A DNA stretch of 64,000 bases from Epiperipatus broadwayi (GCA_028023455.1 JAQFVV010012400.1:17727490-17791489); one strand, 5' to 3'. Shown: positions 47,109 through 59,810, counted from the stretch's first letter. A program made the numbers and translations. Notes: generated by a model not told the origin, from the sequence alone.

Positions 47109-50025
47109 TGTGACCTTCTGGTTTGGCACCAGAAATAGTCATTATAGTAGTGTGGTAATATATCAGTAATATCTGATATAATCCTCTTAAAAAAATGAGT
47201 TCATTATACTAAATCTTACTGTATATATTTTTTTTATAAATTAAAAAACCTTTATTTTCAATAATTATTTCATCTATAATATACAATTTTTATTAGTTAT
47301 TTAGGTTCAATTTTACTACAGATTTGTGTCAATATCAATGCATTATAAAAAAATTATTTTGTCTTGCTTTGTCCACAGTAATTATTATTATATTCTCCAA
47401 CCATTCTTCAAACATTACCAAGTCCTAAATATTGTCAGATATGAGATATTTATTCTTTATTAATTCTAGCAGTAATAATTAATATTTTAACAGTAATTAT
47501 TTGCTTACTGCGATTTTCAATGGTCTGTATATCATTATGCTTATACGTGTGTGTCCATTATTAAACTTATTTATAATTATATGTAATTGCAAGTAAAAAT
47601 GATTTTAAATCAATCAGATTCAGAGGAAAAGGGAATGATCAATCATTTTGAAGGATTAGAAAGTTATTTAAGAGAGAATTATTATTTCTTTGTTGTGCCT
47701 GAATAAAAAGTATTTTTGTGGCTATATGCTATAAAGTTCACAATGTTTTATAATATTTTATGGGATTGAGTCAGTGTATTTGTTATTTGAATATTTAATA
47801 TGGGAAGTTTGCCCAGTGTAGTGTAGTGTATGGGATAGAATAATCCCTTTCTTTTCCAGGTATGGTAGTATTTTGATAGGAGTGGATTGAGTCCTCCTTT
47901 TATATTTGATATGATGAATTAAATGTGTAGGAAGCTAGATATGTTATCTCCCTGATTTTAATTTGGTGATGAGTTATTCCACCAGTTATTTAGTCTCAAA
48001 AATAGACTTGGGAGTTATTGTTGTATTTATCTGATTTGAATTATAGAAATCTTTTATCCCATGTGTATATTGGATGTTTTCCAGCTTATGCTATAGCCAA
48101 GTATTTGATAGTTTATGGATAAAAAAGAACAATAAAAGGAGAGTATAGTGTTTTATAAAACTGCTGTATTGTAGTTAATAAATAAAGATTGATTGGTCTT
48201 CGTTTTCATCCGTATTATGATTATATTGAAATATCATAAGCAAACCGATTAGATTGATTAACATTAATTATTTATTTTCTTTGACACACAGCATAATACA
48301 GATTCATGTACAAATTGTTAATTTTGAGATATAAAAAAAATCATTATTAATGTATAACTTTACTCAAAATGTTAAAACATTTTGTAGTAATCATTTAGGC
48401 TTCATCTCATTGATTTTTATCATTTAATCATAATTTGCATAAATAATCAAGCAAAGATAGGACATAGTTAATGAATACAATGATTTACTTTATTTGGGCA
48501 AAGCAGAACCTAGTTATTCAATAGAATACTTTACTTCAAAATTACAAAGAAAAATACATTTAATTAATAGAAGGATTTATTTTCTTTGGTAAGATAGTCC
48601 AATATTATTCCTAGTTTTAAATCCTCTTATTTTAATTTTAGTTAAGATACCTTTAAAGTAAAATGCAAAATCTTAATTTTATTCAGTGTAATTTGAATAT
48701 TAATCCATGTTGTTGTCATAAATTTTAATTGGTAAATGAGTGTTATCCAACCAAATGCTGAATATAAGATAATTTGGTAATCACTTACTAGAAGTGTAGG
48801 GTCATATTTTTTTTCATTTTTGTATAAGTCTATCAGAAATCACTGATAGCTAGAAAGCCATTTTTTATAGTAAATGATATGGATTTATTTAGCTCATTTA
48901 ATGTTAAAAATAAAAATGTTTTACCAACGTATCAGAATGTATCTGATAAATGAAATGTAGTAGATGTAAAAAGTTAAGAGATTATGCTGTATTATTTATC
49001 CTTGTGTAAACTGTAACTAAACTGTAACTAATGATACTAAATCCCTTTGAATTGTGTTCATACCAATGAAAGAAAAAGAAAATGTTTGTTTAACTATCTT
49101 TTATTTGATCAATAAATATTTTGTTATTTAAATTTGTATTTAGAGTTTCTTCTCTAGCATACATTCGTGTTCTACACTTCCACACATGCTTACACATTTA
49201 TTTTATTTATTTAATGTAACATAATTGTATTTTTATTTAATTATAATAAATCTCTAGATATGATGATATTGATTTCCTTGTTTCAAACACTATATAAGAT
49301 ACCAATTATCTATTGATCATTTTAAAAGGGTTTTGTTATTTAATAATTGTTTCGATGATGAATTGAAATCAAAATGTGCCCGATTTCTTTCGTTATCTAA
49401 TTGAAAGTATTTAATTAGGGTATTGTTTGGTTTGTAATATTATTTTCATAGTGTTAAGTAATAATAATGAGATATAGAAGTGTTAGATCAAGCCATACCA
49501 TAAGGTAATTCCCTGAGATCTTCAATTTTAATTCAGATTAGATAATAAATTCATTTAACCAGATTAGATTAGTGAGTAGTTAAAATTTAGTAATAATAGG
49601 TTTAGTTTGAGTTTAGATCCTGTTAGTTATACATTACAATTTCTAAAATATTATTATTATTATTTTTATTTTAGTTATTAGTTTAATTGTATAATATGGT
49701 AGAGGTTGTTCAGTGCATGTGGGTGATGGAAGGATGTGAGATATAGAGTATAATTATTTAATTTTAGCTGGTAGAATTTTACCAATTTAATTTTGTGTAG
49801 CATAGAACTTGATAGATGTTTATTCCTATTAGTTATAATATTTTCTCCCACATCTAATGTACATTGTACACCTCTGTATCCCTCAACTGAGTTAGTTTAA
49901 ATGAAAACTTTAATTAAGAGCCTCATGAATAGATTTAAGGTAAAGTTAAATTAATATTTTATTCTATGATCCATAGAATTGGCGCCCCGGATAATTGTTA
50001 GTGTTGGTGATAGGTGTGAGGGATT

Positions 50026-50030
<5 letters not shown>
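47109..50030 (+). mobile_element. TGTGACC...GGATTACAAT unit with a PBS-like word near its end
   Basis: Starts TGTGACC followed by a hairpin (TTCTGG...CCAGAA) directly after (TA)n and ends GGATTACAAT before (TA)n. At 49980 the sequence TGGCGCCCCGGAT follows CCATAGAAT. TGG-C-G-C-C is how many tRNA primer-binding sites begin, so 47109-49979 could be a 2.87-kb LTR followed by only ~50 bases of leader. No coding region. Confidence 0.4.
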
Positions 50031-50057
<27 letters not shown>

Positions 50058-50063
50058 CATGTA

Positions 50064-50105
<42 letters not shown>

Positions 50106-50115
50106 TACATGTTTA
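50031..50115. repeat. (TA)n with perfect palindrome
   Basis: TAAACATGTACTGAT (50054-50068) and its exact reverse complement (50101-50115) enclose (TA)n, so the whole 62 bases can form a cruciform. It follows the end of the preceding unit. Confidence 0.9.
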
Positions 50116-50434
50116 TTGCTGTACATAATAGCAAAATATTTTTAGCCACTATGCAAAACTGACTTTAAACGCAGATATTCCAATACATTCTCAGTTTCAT
50201 ATCAATGAACTTTTGATTAATAACCTTTATTTTTGCATTCAAAATAAAACAGATTTCTACATCTTTTATTTTTCTCATCACACTCGTCATAAACGATCTT
50301 TATTTTTTGTGAGCGAAAGCAGTGTTGTTTCTTTTCTTGATTAAAGAAAACTGAAGCGTGTAATGGATTATTCTTAGAACTGTTATACTGGTATATATAC
50401 TGAAATCACCAATCACAATGCGATTTGATGCACT

Positions 50435-50921
50435 GTGACTTTTCCTTATACAGAGTCAGGAATCTCTCAGCCATTATGCCCAGAGAAACCTATTAGCCAA
50501 TTTATGTTCCCTTTCCATTCACTGCCCTATTTTTTCCATATTCTTCTCTTTTCTGCTTTATTCCATTTCCTCAACATAATTTTTGTCAACTCCATGGCCT
50601 TTATATCTAAATCATCCTTATCTTTTTCCCAAACCAACATAAAAATCAATAACTCACTTTCTGGATGACACTTTGTTTATATTTATTCTTCCACAACTTC
50701 ATTATTTATACCCTTTCTGCTTTTAGCCTCATATATTTATTTTTTCCACAATAGTTTCTATTCCTTCCTTACACAAATTGCAGATTTGATCAACCAAAAT
50801 TTCCCATTTATGTGTATATTCTCTTGTTGCTAAAGATACTGTTTGAGCTTTAAGCAATAAATTACTTTCCTTGCTATTATCATAAATTAACTCGCACTCA
50901 ATATTCCATTTACTTCTATAT
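50435..50921 (-). pseudogene. 3' end of a LINE ORF, cut off by the LTR retrotransposon
   Basis: The minus strand just left of the LTR retrotransposon reads W-N-I-E-C-E-L-I-Y, R-E-Y-T-H-K-W and I-C-N-L-C-K-E-G-I-E-T-I, the last like the C-x2-C...E-T zinc-knuckle segment at the end of LINE polymerases. It continues the reverse transcriptase read at 58260-56823 on the other side of the insertion. Stops and frameshifts are frequent. Left of about 50435 I see only the presumed 3' untranslated part, down to the (TA)n palindrome. Confidence 0.6.
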
Positions 50922-52672
50922 ATTATAACGGAAATGGTTATTCGTATGGTTCTTCTTAATTATTTGTACTTTCAACTATATTTATTTCGATTATTTTATT
51001 CTACATTATACTTAATTTATTATACTTTAATTCTTTTTCCGACTTTGATTCTTTATCCATTTATTGTTTTCAACTTAGATTCTTTATTATCTTATTCATT
51101 ATTTTAACCAACGCCATTCCAATACAAGCAGAGAGCTAATACAGATACAAATTTAACTTCATATCTATACCCTTGACTGAACCCCAAGGCAATACGTACA
51201 TATTATCTTGGTGTTATTTTTCCCAGCCAAGAACCCTCGGCTGCTGAACAGAGCAAACTATTTCAAAGAAACTTAGCGAATGTCCAGCGCTTGCTATTTA
51301 TTTTTTAGAATTGGGATTTCGCACGAACAAGCAGCACATGAATATCTTAAACAAACCAGTATGCCCCTTTAATCACTAATTACAGTTTCCCCCTGTCGTA
51401 GCTTGGTGATAGGAGAATAAAGCAAGGACACGAAATTTAATGATAAATATGTTTAATACTAATACTCACACTTGATATAAAAAAATACATTATAATAATA
51501 ATAACAAAAAACACACTTATAAATACATGGTTATAGTAACATATGAAACAGATCAAATATTAAAGTTCTTAAAGTCCTGTAGATAGAGTTCTATTTTATC
51601 AAATCATTAATTTTATATTTAGTTATGAATAGTAGATAAATGAAAATGCATGCATGCTTTTACCTAGGCTTTGTTGTAATTGTCCCATGGGTATTTCTTC
51701 CGAGCGCTCTTGATTAACTTCCTCAGTTTGTGGGGTTATTTTCGTTCCAGTTTTTGCTTGTTGATTCCTTAGGTTCTCCATTAACTTCCTCAGTTTGTGG
51801 GGTTATTTTCATCCAGTTTGCTGGTTGATTCTTTAGGTTGAGTTTCAATTGACAGCTACAGAAGTGGCGGTCCCTCTAGCAGGTCAGGCAAAGATCTTAC
51901 ATTGCGAGTCAGTGATGAGACGGCTTGAATCCGAACCCACGTCCCTTTAACGCCACTAGCCATGCACTTCTTCCATTTTCTTTTAGCTGTTGCTTCTCTA
52001 AAGTCTCTACTAGCAATGCCAGACAAAAATTGTAATTTTATTAATCTCTTTCTTTGTTCATTGTTTTTAAAATTTTTAATTAAGACTTAGATTTCCAACC
52101 AATTCTTATCATTATGTTTCTTTATTTAATTAGTGGCTGGAATGTAAGTCCCAATTAATTTAACAGATCAGGCAAAGATCTTCCATTGATAACATTTCTT
52201 TGTCCATGGAATTTAATTTGTCCAACAGACTTTCACACCTACGACCATATTGTTTCTTTTTATATATCACATATTACATTTGTTTTATTTAAAGTTTACA
52301 ATTCATTCATTTTTTTCTTTCACATTTACATTTTACATTTATTTTAATTTGTTATAATATATTTTTTAAAAGAGAGAAGAAACGCATTTTTTTTTATGCA
52401 TCCACTTCCCCTCTCCCACAATAAACAAAAATAATTTCTAGCATTTGACTTATAAGAGAGAAAGAGACACATTTCTTTATTTATGCAGCCCCCCTCCCCT
52501 TCTCTTACTATTACAAAATCCACAGTAATTTTGACATTAGAATTTCAATTTCTTTCTTTCCCTTCCTTCTTTTTTTAAAAAACATTTATTAGCTAATTTA
52601 TTTCACCTTTATTACTTTCTAATTTTATTAATAACTATATATGTATGTCGACGACTTTACGTGGTCGTCACA
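50922..52672 (-). repeat. 3' LTR (left copy)
   Basis: Same length as the right copy. It contains the duplicated CTTCCTCAGTTTGTGGGG block (~51720-51840) and, on the minus strand at about 51880-51975, a tRNA-like segment with GGTTCGGATTC. The terminus forms a hairpin (CGAC...GTCG). Confidence 0.88.
51880..51975 (-). mobile_element. tRNA-like (SINE-type) segment inside the LTR
   Basis: Minus strand CATGGCTAGTGGCG resembles an A box and GGGTTCGGATTC a B box, only ~20 bases apart. The same segment is at about 56026-56121 in the other LTR, so it was there before insertion. Confidence 0.35.
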
Positions 52673-53637
52673 TTACACTCCGCCCGTTTTTGAGAATTAA
52701 AATCGGGTCGAATCTTATTCTGAGATGAGAGCCTATTTTAATTCTTTGCTTTCAACTCTTACTTCTGCTTTCATTACATACTTTCCCACTCTGTTATGAT
52801 GAGTGATAATGATGATGAGGATGACTGCAGAGAGACAGCTAGGTAAAGCTACACAATTCTTTCGATCGATTTTGGCTGATCAACCAATTTAATCTCTACG
52901 CATACAAGACCATGGCCTAACTTAACTCTATCAAAAAAACATAACAGGGGTTTAAAGCATGTGAACAGCAGGATATTTCTACTGCCTGTTCATCTTGCGC
53001 AAACAACAAATTCTTATTATTTATTTATTTATTTATTTTATTCGGGGCACTAATTCTTATTTCTTCATTTATTTATTTTGAGACACTAATTCTTATTATA
53101 TTGGGACACTAATTCTTATTATATAATGAGTCCAGGATTCTTACTGGCACTTCATTTAAAAGTTTAACCATCGAGAGCCATGAGAATCTAAGGTGCGAAG
53201 AGACAGCTGAATCACGCTCAAAATACGATCCAACATAATGCATACACACACATATATGCCTCAATCTGCAACCTCATACACCTGTCAGTGATATCTATCA
53301 TTTAAGCATTATCACTGTTGTTCATTTAGTTTATTTTATTATTAAATGGCTCTTTAATGAGCATAAACGATTCTTATTTTTATTTTTACTTCTATTTAAT
53401 TGTTAATTCTATCTGCATTTATACCTGAAAGATTGTGATACGAATAAATTATTTATAGATTTCTTTTGTTTTTTTTAATTACTTTTATTTACATTGGTCT
53501 TGCTGTGCTTGACTGCACATAAATACGCGTTAAGTTTATCATTGATTTTACTCCGTTAATATTACTCTTTTTTTTTTTGCCTATCATATTGACTTTACTT
53601 ATTTGTCATGAGACGATTTGCCCCACCTGTTATACGT
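52673..53637 (-). other. 3' internal region of the LTR element, no pol
   Basis: Begins, beside the left LTR, with a minus-strand purine tract (AAAAACGGGCGGAG) that would serve as polypurine tract. The remainder contains (TTTA)n low-complexity sequence near 53018-53040 and no reverse-transcriptase, integrase or envelope-like frame. Confidence 0.6.
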
Positions 53638-53725
53638 TTAAAAAAAAACAATTTTATTTTTTTCATGATCCCATGCTGTTATTGTTTGATCAAACCGACA
53701 TTTCCGTCCGTTTATTTCTTTCGGC

Positions 53726-54657
53726 TTAGTTTTTGTCTGGAGGTTTCTTATCCTTTTTACCATACATATTTCCACTTTCGCTTGAAACTGGAGCAATGTT
53801 CCGATATTCTCTAGAGTCAACCTGCTCATATGGATAATTGAAGTCTGAACTTCTTCCGGTCTGTTCGGACATTTCAGCCCTTTCAGATCTATCAGGAAAT
53901 GCCTGGCTCCCTTCCCAGTAATCGTGATGATTGTATTGCATTCTCCCGATGTGCAGATCATTGGGCTGGGGTTTAAATCCCTGGTCCTCCGCCTTGTAAT
54001 TAGGCCTAGTGCTGTCGAACGCATTCAGCAACTCACACTCAGCCGTTTTACCACGAAATACCTCTCTAGGCTGCCAAGATGTTCTATTGGGCTTTCCCCA
54101 ACGTAACCAGAGATGACCCGAATTTTTACAAACTGGTTCACTGTAGCAGGATTCACAGGGTTATTTCCACTGCCTGCGTACATGCATTCACTCACACCTC
54201 TCGGCTTTTTATTATTAGTCTTGGCTACTTCTGTCATATTCTCCCCTTCCCCTACTTCTACTTCTAGCTTCTCAACTGTTCCTGCTAACTGAGTTACCTC
54301 TAGTTGTATGTTTTCTATAGTCTTTCCGTTTTCATTTTTTATTACTGGTTCAACCCTTTGGCTAAAATCCTTACTGTGTCATTCGCCCAACTCTTCTATC
54401 TTCCTACTATTTCTTTCACCTATTTCCCTCATTTCCATAAACAACCTTTGCTGGCCTTCCATTAATTTCATGAACATATCCCTTATATTATAGCTTTCCA
54501 TTTTATTTTTATCATCAACCACTGTCTCCATTCCCTTTCTAATTTCTATATCTCTGTCACTAGCTATTTCTCCAGACGGTTCCATTAGTTCTTCGGAGGT
54601 TTTTCCTATTTCGCCCACTAGAGCGTCCATTATTATTTTGGATCTGGTGTGCATCAA
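53726..54657 (-). pseudogene. gag-like ORF of the LTR element, interrupted
   Basis: The frame opens at 54657 (M-M-H-T-R-S-K, a start often seen in invertebrate LTR-element gag). It runs through an acidic, helical segment with M-K-L-M-E-G-Q-Q-R to a TGA at about 54379, continues in the same frame to 54025 (F-V-K-I-R-V and G-E-S-P-I-E-H-L-G-S-L-E-R-Y-F), then shifts by one to 53726 (L-N-A-F-D-S-T-R-P-N-Y-K). The C-terminal part is rich in K/D/P. No CCHC zinc knuckle is seen. Gag would form the particle that packages the RNA. Identity as gag rests on position, directly after the primer-binding side, and on composition, since I recognise no conserved domain. With one stop and one frameshift it is a pseudogene. 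Confidence 0.6.
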
Positions 54658-55044
54658 ATTTATTTAACACACACACACTAATTAATCACTTATATTTTAT
54701 TCTACAGCTTTACTATCTAACCTTATCCTTATAGGATTATATTACTTTACTAACTTTATATTTCACTGACACTAGGTACGTTTGTTCGGCTCTCCCCGTC
54801 TCACTCACTAATCATCACTCACCCACGCCTGCCTTCAAGACCCCTCCGCAACTGTCTCCAATTTACAACCTAACTTGCCACGTTATATTACGTTCTCTTT
54901 CTCTCCTTTTACACTCTATTATTTATTTTATTTTTTTTTTGCTTTTATCTACCACCAAGCTATTTTTTGATTTGTTTATTAAATATTGCATAAACTATTA
55001 ATTTTGTTATACTCGAATTCAAATGTGCTGAACTTGTAAACGTG

Positions 55045-55067
55045 ACAATATCCTGGACTGGCCCCCA
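55045..55067 (-). other. Primer-binding site, tRNA-Pro-like
   Basis: Minus strand directly after the 5' LTR reads TGGGGGCCAGTCCAGGAT. It resembles the classical tRNA-Pro primer-binding site (TGGGGGCTCGTCCGGGAT) at most positions. Its place next to the LTR fixes the element's orientation. Confidence 0.75.
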
Positions 55068-56818
55068 ATTATAACGGAAATGGTTATTTGTACGGTTCTT
55101 CTTAATTATTTGTACTTTCAACTATATTTATTTCGATTATTTTATTCTACATTATACTTAATTTATTATACTTTAATTCTTTTTCCGACTTTGATTCTTT
55201 ATCCATTTATTGTTTTCAACTTAGATTCTTTATTATCTTATTCATTATTTTAACCAACGCCATTCCAATACAAGCAGAGAGCTAATACAGATACAAATTT
55301 AACTTCATATCTATACCCTTGACTGAACCCCAAGGCAATACGTACATATTATCTTGGTGTTATTTTTCCCAGCCAAGAACCCTCGGCTGCTGAACAGAGC
55401 AAACGATTTCAAAGAAACTTAGCGAATGTCCAGCGCTTGCTATTTATTTTTTAGAATTGGGATTTCGCACGAACAAGCAGCACATGAATATCTTAAACAA
55501 ACCAGTATGCCCCTTTAATCACTAATTACAGTTTCCCCCCTGTCGTAGCTTGGTGATAGGAGAACAAAGCAAGGACACGAAATTTAATGATAAATATGTT
55601 TAATACTAATACTCACATTTGATATAAAAAAAATACATTATAATAATAATAACAAAAAACACACTTATAAATACATGGTTATAGTAACATATGAAACAGA
55701 TCAAATATTAAAGTTCTTAAAGTCCTGTAGATAGAGTTCTATTTTATCAAATCATTAATTTTATATTTAGTTATGAATAGTAGATAAATGAAAATGCATG
55801 CATGCTTTTACCTAGGCTTTGTTGTAATTGTCCCATGGGTATTTTTTCCGAGAGCTCTTGATTAACTTCCTCAGTTTGTGGGGTTATTTTCGTTCCAGTT
55901 TTTGTTGTTGATTCCTTAGGTTCTCCATTAACTTCCTCAGTTTGTGGGGTTATTTTCATCCAGTTTGCTGGTTGATTCTTTAGGTTGAGTTTCAATTGAC
56001 AGCTACAGAAGTGGCGGTCCCTCTAGCAGGTCAGGCAAAGATCTTACATTGCGAGTCAGTGGTGAGACGGCTTGAATCCGAACCTACGTCCCTTTAACAC
56101 CACTAGCCATGCACTTCTTCCATTTTCTTTTAGCTGTTGCTTCTCTAAAGTCTCTACTAGCAATGCCAGACAAAAATTGTAATTTTATTAATCTCTTTCT
56201 TTGTTCATTGTTTTTAAAATTTTTAATTAAGACTTAGATTTCCAACCAATTCTTATCATTATGTTTCTTTATTTAATTAGTGGCTGGAATGTAAGTCCCA
56301 ATTAATTTAACAGATCAGGCAAAGATCTTCCATTGATAACATTTCTTTGTCCGTGGAATTTAATTTGTCCAACAGACTTTCACACCTACGACCATATTGT
56401 TTCTTTTTATATATCACATATTACATTTATTTTATTTAAAGTTTATAATTCATTCATTTTTTTCTTTCACATTTACGTTTTACATTTATTTTAATTTGTT
56501 ATAATATATTTTTTAAAAGAGAGAAGAAACGCATTTTTTTTTATGCATCCACTTCCCCTCTCCCACAATAAACAAAAATAATTTCTAGCATTTGACTTAT
56601 AAGAGAGAAAGAGACACATTTCTTTATTTATGCAGCACCCCTCCCCTTCTCTTACTATTACAAAATCCACAGTAATTTTGACATTAGAATTTCAATTTCT
56701 TTCTTTCCCTTCCTTCTTTTTTTAAAAAAAATTATTAGCTAATTTATTTCACCTTTATTACTTTCTAATTTTATTAATAACTATATATGTGTGTCAACGA
56801 CTTTACGTGGTCGTCACA
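55068..56818 (-). repeat. 5' LTR (right copy)
   Basis: Matches the left LTR with scattered substitutions and small homopolymer differences. The 74-codon frame at 55771-55995 repeats K-I-T-P-Q-T-E-E-V-N because of the internal duplication; it is not a gene. Confidence 0.88.
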
Positions 56819-56822
56819 ATAT

Positions 56823-58260
56823 ATTTAAACTCTTATTACTCTCTATACTAGTTCTCCATCTCTCCAACGCCCTATTTTTTAATGCATCTATTCTTCTATC
56901 CCATTCCTTGCCACTATTACACTCAACAATTGTCCTAGCACAATCATCCAATCTTTATTATAAGTATAATGAGATAAATTCCTCATCCAAATATTCTGCA
57001 TATCATGCTATCTTTCTTGGCCATCTTGTTGCCTGATCTCTACTCATAACCCAATTAAATACTATTTTGGCTATTCTCTTATTATTCATAAACTGCAATC
57101 TACTGAACATTTTCATTTTGCATCTCTCATATAAAAACTTGATCATCTCATTTCTCCTTGAATTGCCTCCTTTGCCATTCACACATCTGCATCAAATGCA
57201 TGTCTTTCTACTTTTCTTTGTACTTTTTCTAAGTAAGCTAAGACCCTCTTATTAACACATAATGCATCATTACCATAACTTAACCTGCTACAGACACTCC
57301 TTTCATACAATTCTAGCTACATCATATTTATTATATGAAAACACTACTAATTCCTTTATTAGTTTCTTTATTTTCTTAGCCTCATTAATCAGTTTTTTCT
57401 CCCATTCATCCAAGAAATGTTTCTGATTACTTAAGATGATTGCCAAATAGTTATACCTATTCACCATACTTAACTTTATATCCTCCAATAAAAATTATTT
57501 GCCTTCTCTTTCCCCAGTATTAAGATCATCACTTTTGATTTTTCTTCACTAAATTTAATTTTTATCTTTTACCCACCTTTGTATATGTCCTCATCATAAT
57601 TTCCATATCATTCCTTCTTTCAATGCATGAGAAAACATCATTCACAAATAAAAGACCCAATAATGTATATATTCCCTAGCCATCTATTAATGGCACCTCT
57701 ACTTATCTTCCTAGTCTTGCTATTGTTCTTTTCATTTCTCTCAAATACAGCAAAAACAAAATAGGTGAGATAGGGCATTCTTGCTTTAGTCCCATCCCAT
57801 TTTTAACTTTAACTGGTTCTATATTTTATAGTTGATATGTATAGTAATTATTTTCATATAATTTCTTAACAACATCCACTAAAGCTCCATCCATTCCCAA
57901 ATTTACTAAACTTATCCATAATATATTTCTATTAATCTCTATCATATGCCTTCTTTATATCTATAAAAACCATGTATAACTGTCTACCTGTATTTCTACT
58001 CATATCTATTAAGTTGTGTAACTACAAATAAACTGTCTCCTATATGTGTATTCAATCAAAAACCTCCTTGCATTTCTCCCTCTATCTTATTTTCTTCCAT
58101 TCATTTTATGACCCTTTCCGCTACCATATATGTGAAAACTTTATATAACACTAACATTACCACTATCAATCTATAATTGCTTAACTTTTGATTATTGTTA
58201 TTTATCACCAGAATTTAATTCAAATGCTTCAAATTTGTTATCAGTAATAACACCTCCTTT
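56823..58260 (-). pseudogene. LINE reverse-transcriptase pseudogene (main part)
   Basis: From 58260 leftward the minus strand reads N-Y-R-L-I, V-F-T-Y-M-V-A-E-R-V, G-E-M-Q-G-G-F, then M-V-F-I-D-I-K-K-A-Y-D (RT motif A with its catalytic Asp, near 57,960), G-M-G-L-K-Q-E-C-P-I-S-P-I-L-F (motif B, near 57,790) and L-L-F-V-N-D-V (motif C, F-V-N-D-V for the usual F-A-D-D-V, near 57,650). The thumb region Y-N-Y-L-A-I-I-L-S-N-Q (57,450) follows, and M-S-R-D-Q-A-T-R-W (57,040). The first Asp of motif C is replaced by Asn and many frameshifts exist, so it is dead. The remaining C-terminus lies beyond the LTR element at 50435-50921. The clade is not assigned. Confidence 0.85.
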
Positions 58261-59369
58261 CATACCATCATGTACCAATAGTAAAATATGAAGAAATATA
58301 TGGGAACAAGCTGCCATTTTCAAAAATGGCACTTAAGTAAATTGCAAGCAGATCAAATAATAGCTGTATATAAGACACACATTTACTTATTGTCTTTGTC
58401 TGGCTCTAATTCTTGATATCTTTAAAATCACTTGAATCTTTGCTATCCATTGATTAATAATTAGAAGCAACTAATTCAATACATTTTTTGAAAATACTTT
58501 TTCTATAATGGTTATCAAAAATGGCAGTTTTCCCCCCTCTTTTTTATTAATTGGAGCAGTAAAAATGTTAGTAATATATTAATTAAAAAAATTAATAATT
58601 TCAATCTAACATATTGACACCATATTAGTCTATTGAGAATTCTATAAAGACCCACAAACTTTTTTGAAGATTACAAACTTCATTCAGTTAGATGTATCTG
58701 TGAAATGTAAATGAGTCAGGATATAAATATTATTAGAACCTGTTATGTGAATTTTGTATGATTATTTAAAAGATGATCAAGATACTTTCTCCATTTGTTA
58801 AAAAATACCATTTCAAATATCAGAGTAAGTTAAGTTCATGCATTATTAATTTCTACCATTATTAACAATGATTATATCTTCTTTCCAGTTTTAACATACC
58901 ATTTATTATTAAATCTTTTTTTTATCAATTGTTGAGCATTCAGTGTAAGACTTTATTATAGTTTTAATATGTCTGTCATTATTAAGTCTTTTTATCCATT
59001 GTTGAACTGCCTTTAAAATCTCTTAAGCACCATATTCATTTTATTATCTAATTAAGTAAACACATTTCCTATTTTTTTTTAAAAAAATCAAATCATTCAC
59101 AATATAATCAGTAACTGGATTTTTATTTTTAGAAAATCCCCAAAATAGACATATCTGTGTCCTTAACATACTTCTTATGGAAATTCAATGTCTTAATAAT
59201 AAAATTTGATTGAAGATCTAAATAGTGCATCACAATAGTACTGTACCACATTAGGAACAAGTAGTAGGATGCTTTATACATGGCTTACTTTTAAATGCCA
59301 CTCTCATTTTAATGTTGGAATATACCAATTTAATATCTGACCAAAAATTTGTGCTGGAATTATTTTACA
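58261..59369. other. AT-rich spacer, no gene seen
   Basis: May include further decayed 5' LINE sequence next to 58260. Nothing readable. Confidence 0.5.
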
Positions 59370-59542
59370 TTTTAATTTCTAATATATGAATTTTTTTTAC
59401 AGTACAGGTTTTTTCGTACCAGCACTCCAATATATAATATATAGGGGGTTTGAACTTAGACGTTCACATGACCCTCAACTATCAACGTTATCTCATACTA
59501 CTGACACACTTGATCACACACATGTCGAAAAGGTAAACAATC

Positions 59543-59590
59543 ACCAATATATATATATATTTCGTGTTAAACCAGCACTCGTCAGTTGGT
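59543..59590 (-). ncRNA. Hammerhead motif, core intact
   Basis: Minus strand: stem I ACCAA/TTGGT, CTGACGA, stem II GTGCT/AACAC (one mismatch) around GGTTT, GAAA, and a long palindromic stem III of alternating AT. The TA-only stem III may be weak. Confidence 0.65.
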
Positions 59591-59766
59591 ATAGATTATC
59601 ATCTCCACACACATATACAGTTAATGCTCAGCTTACATTAAGATAACAAATCTTCATACTTTAAGGGGGTGGAGTGGATTGAAGCCTGTCCATTAAAGTA
59701 TAAAGATTGGCTATCTTAATGTAAGCTGAGCATTGATTGTATATGTGTGTGGCAATGATAATCTGG

Positions 59767-59810
59767 ATCAACTGACGAGTGCTGGTTTAGCATGAAATAT
59801 ATACATTGGT
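59767..59810 (+). ncRNA. Hammerhead motif, nearly intact
   Basis: ATCAA, CTGACGA at 59772-59778, stem II GTGCT/AGCAT around GGTTT, GAAA at 59794-59797, ATATATAC, then ATTGGT. Core intact. The closing U of stem III has become C. Confidence 0.6.

Larger units (their letters stand above)
50922..56818 (-). mobile_element. LTR retrotransposon, non-autonomous, inserted in a LINE
   Basis: Two 1751-bp direct repeats (50922-52672 and 55068-56818) enclose 2395 bp. On the minus strand each LTR runs TGTGACGACC...CCGTTATAAT. ATAT flanks both outer ends (50918-50921, 56819-56822), a 4-bp TSD. The internal region starts with a primer-binding site and ends in a purine-rich tract. It encodes only gag-like remnants; no protease, reverse transcriptase or integrase can be read. 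It therefore depended on another element for movement. LTR divergence is low (scattered single changes), so insertion was fairly recent, and younger than the LINE it splits. Confidence 0.88.

Noticed and set aside
53608-54493. Plus-strand frames within the LTR element interior
   Set aside because: They are antisense shadows of the minus-strand gag-like frame.
55771-55995. 74-codon frame with repeated K-I-T-P-Q-T-E-E-V-N
   Set aside because: Lies inside the LTR and arises from an internal duplication; the equivalent frame in the other LTR is shifted by small indels.
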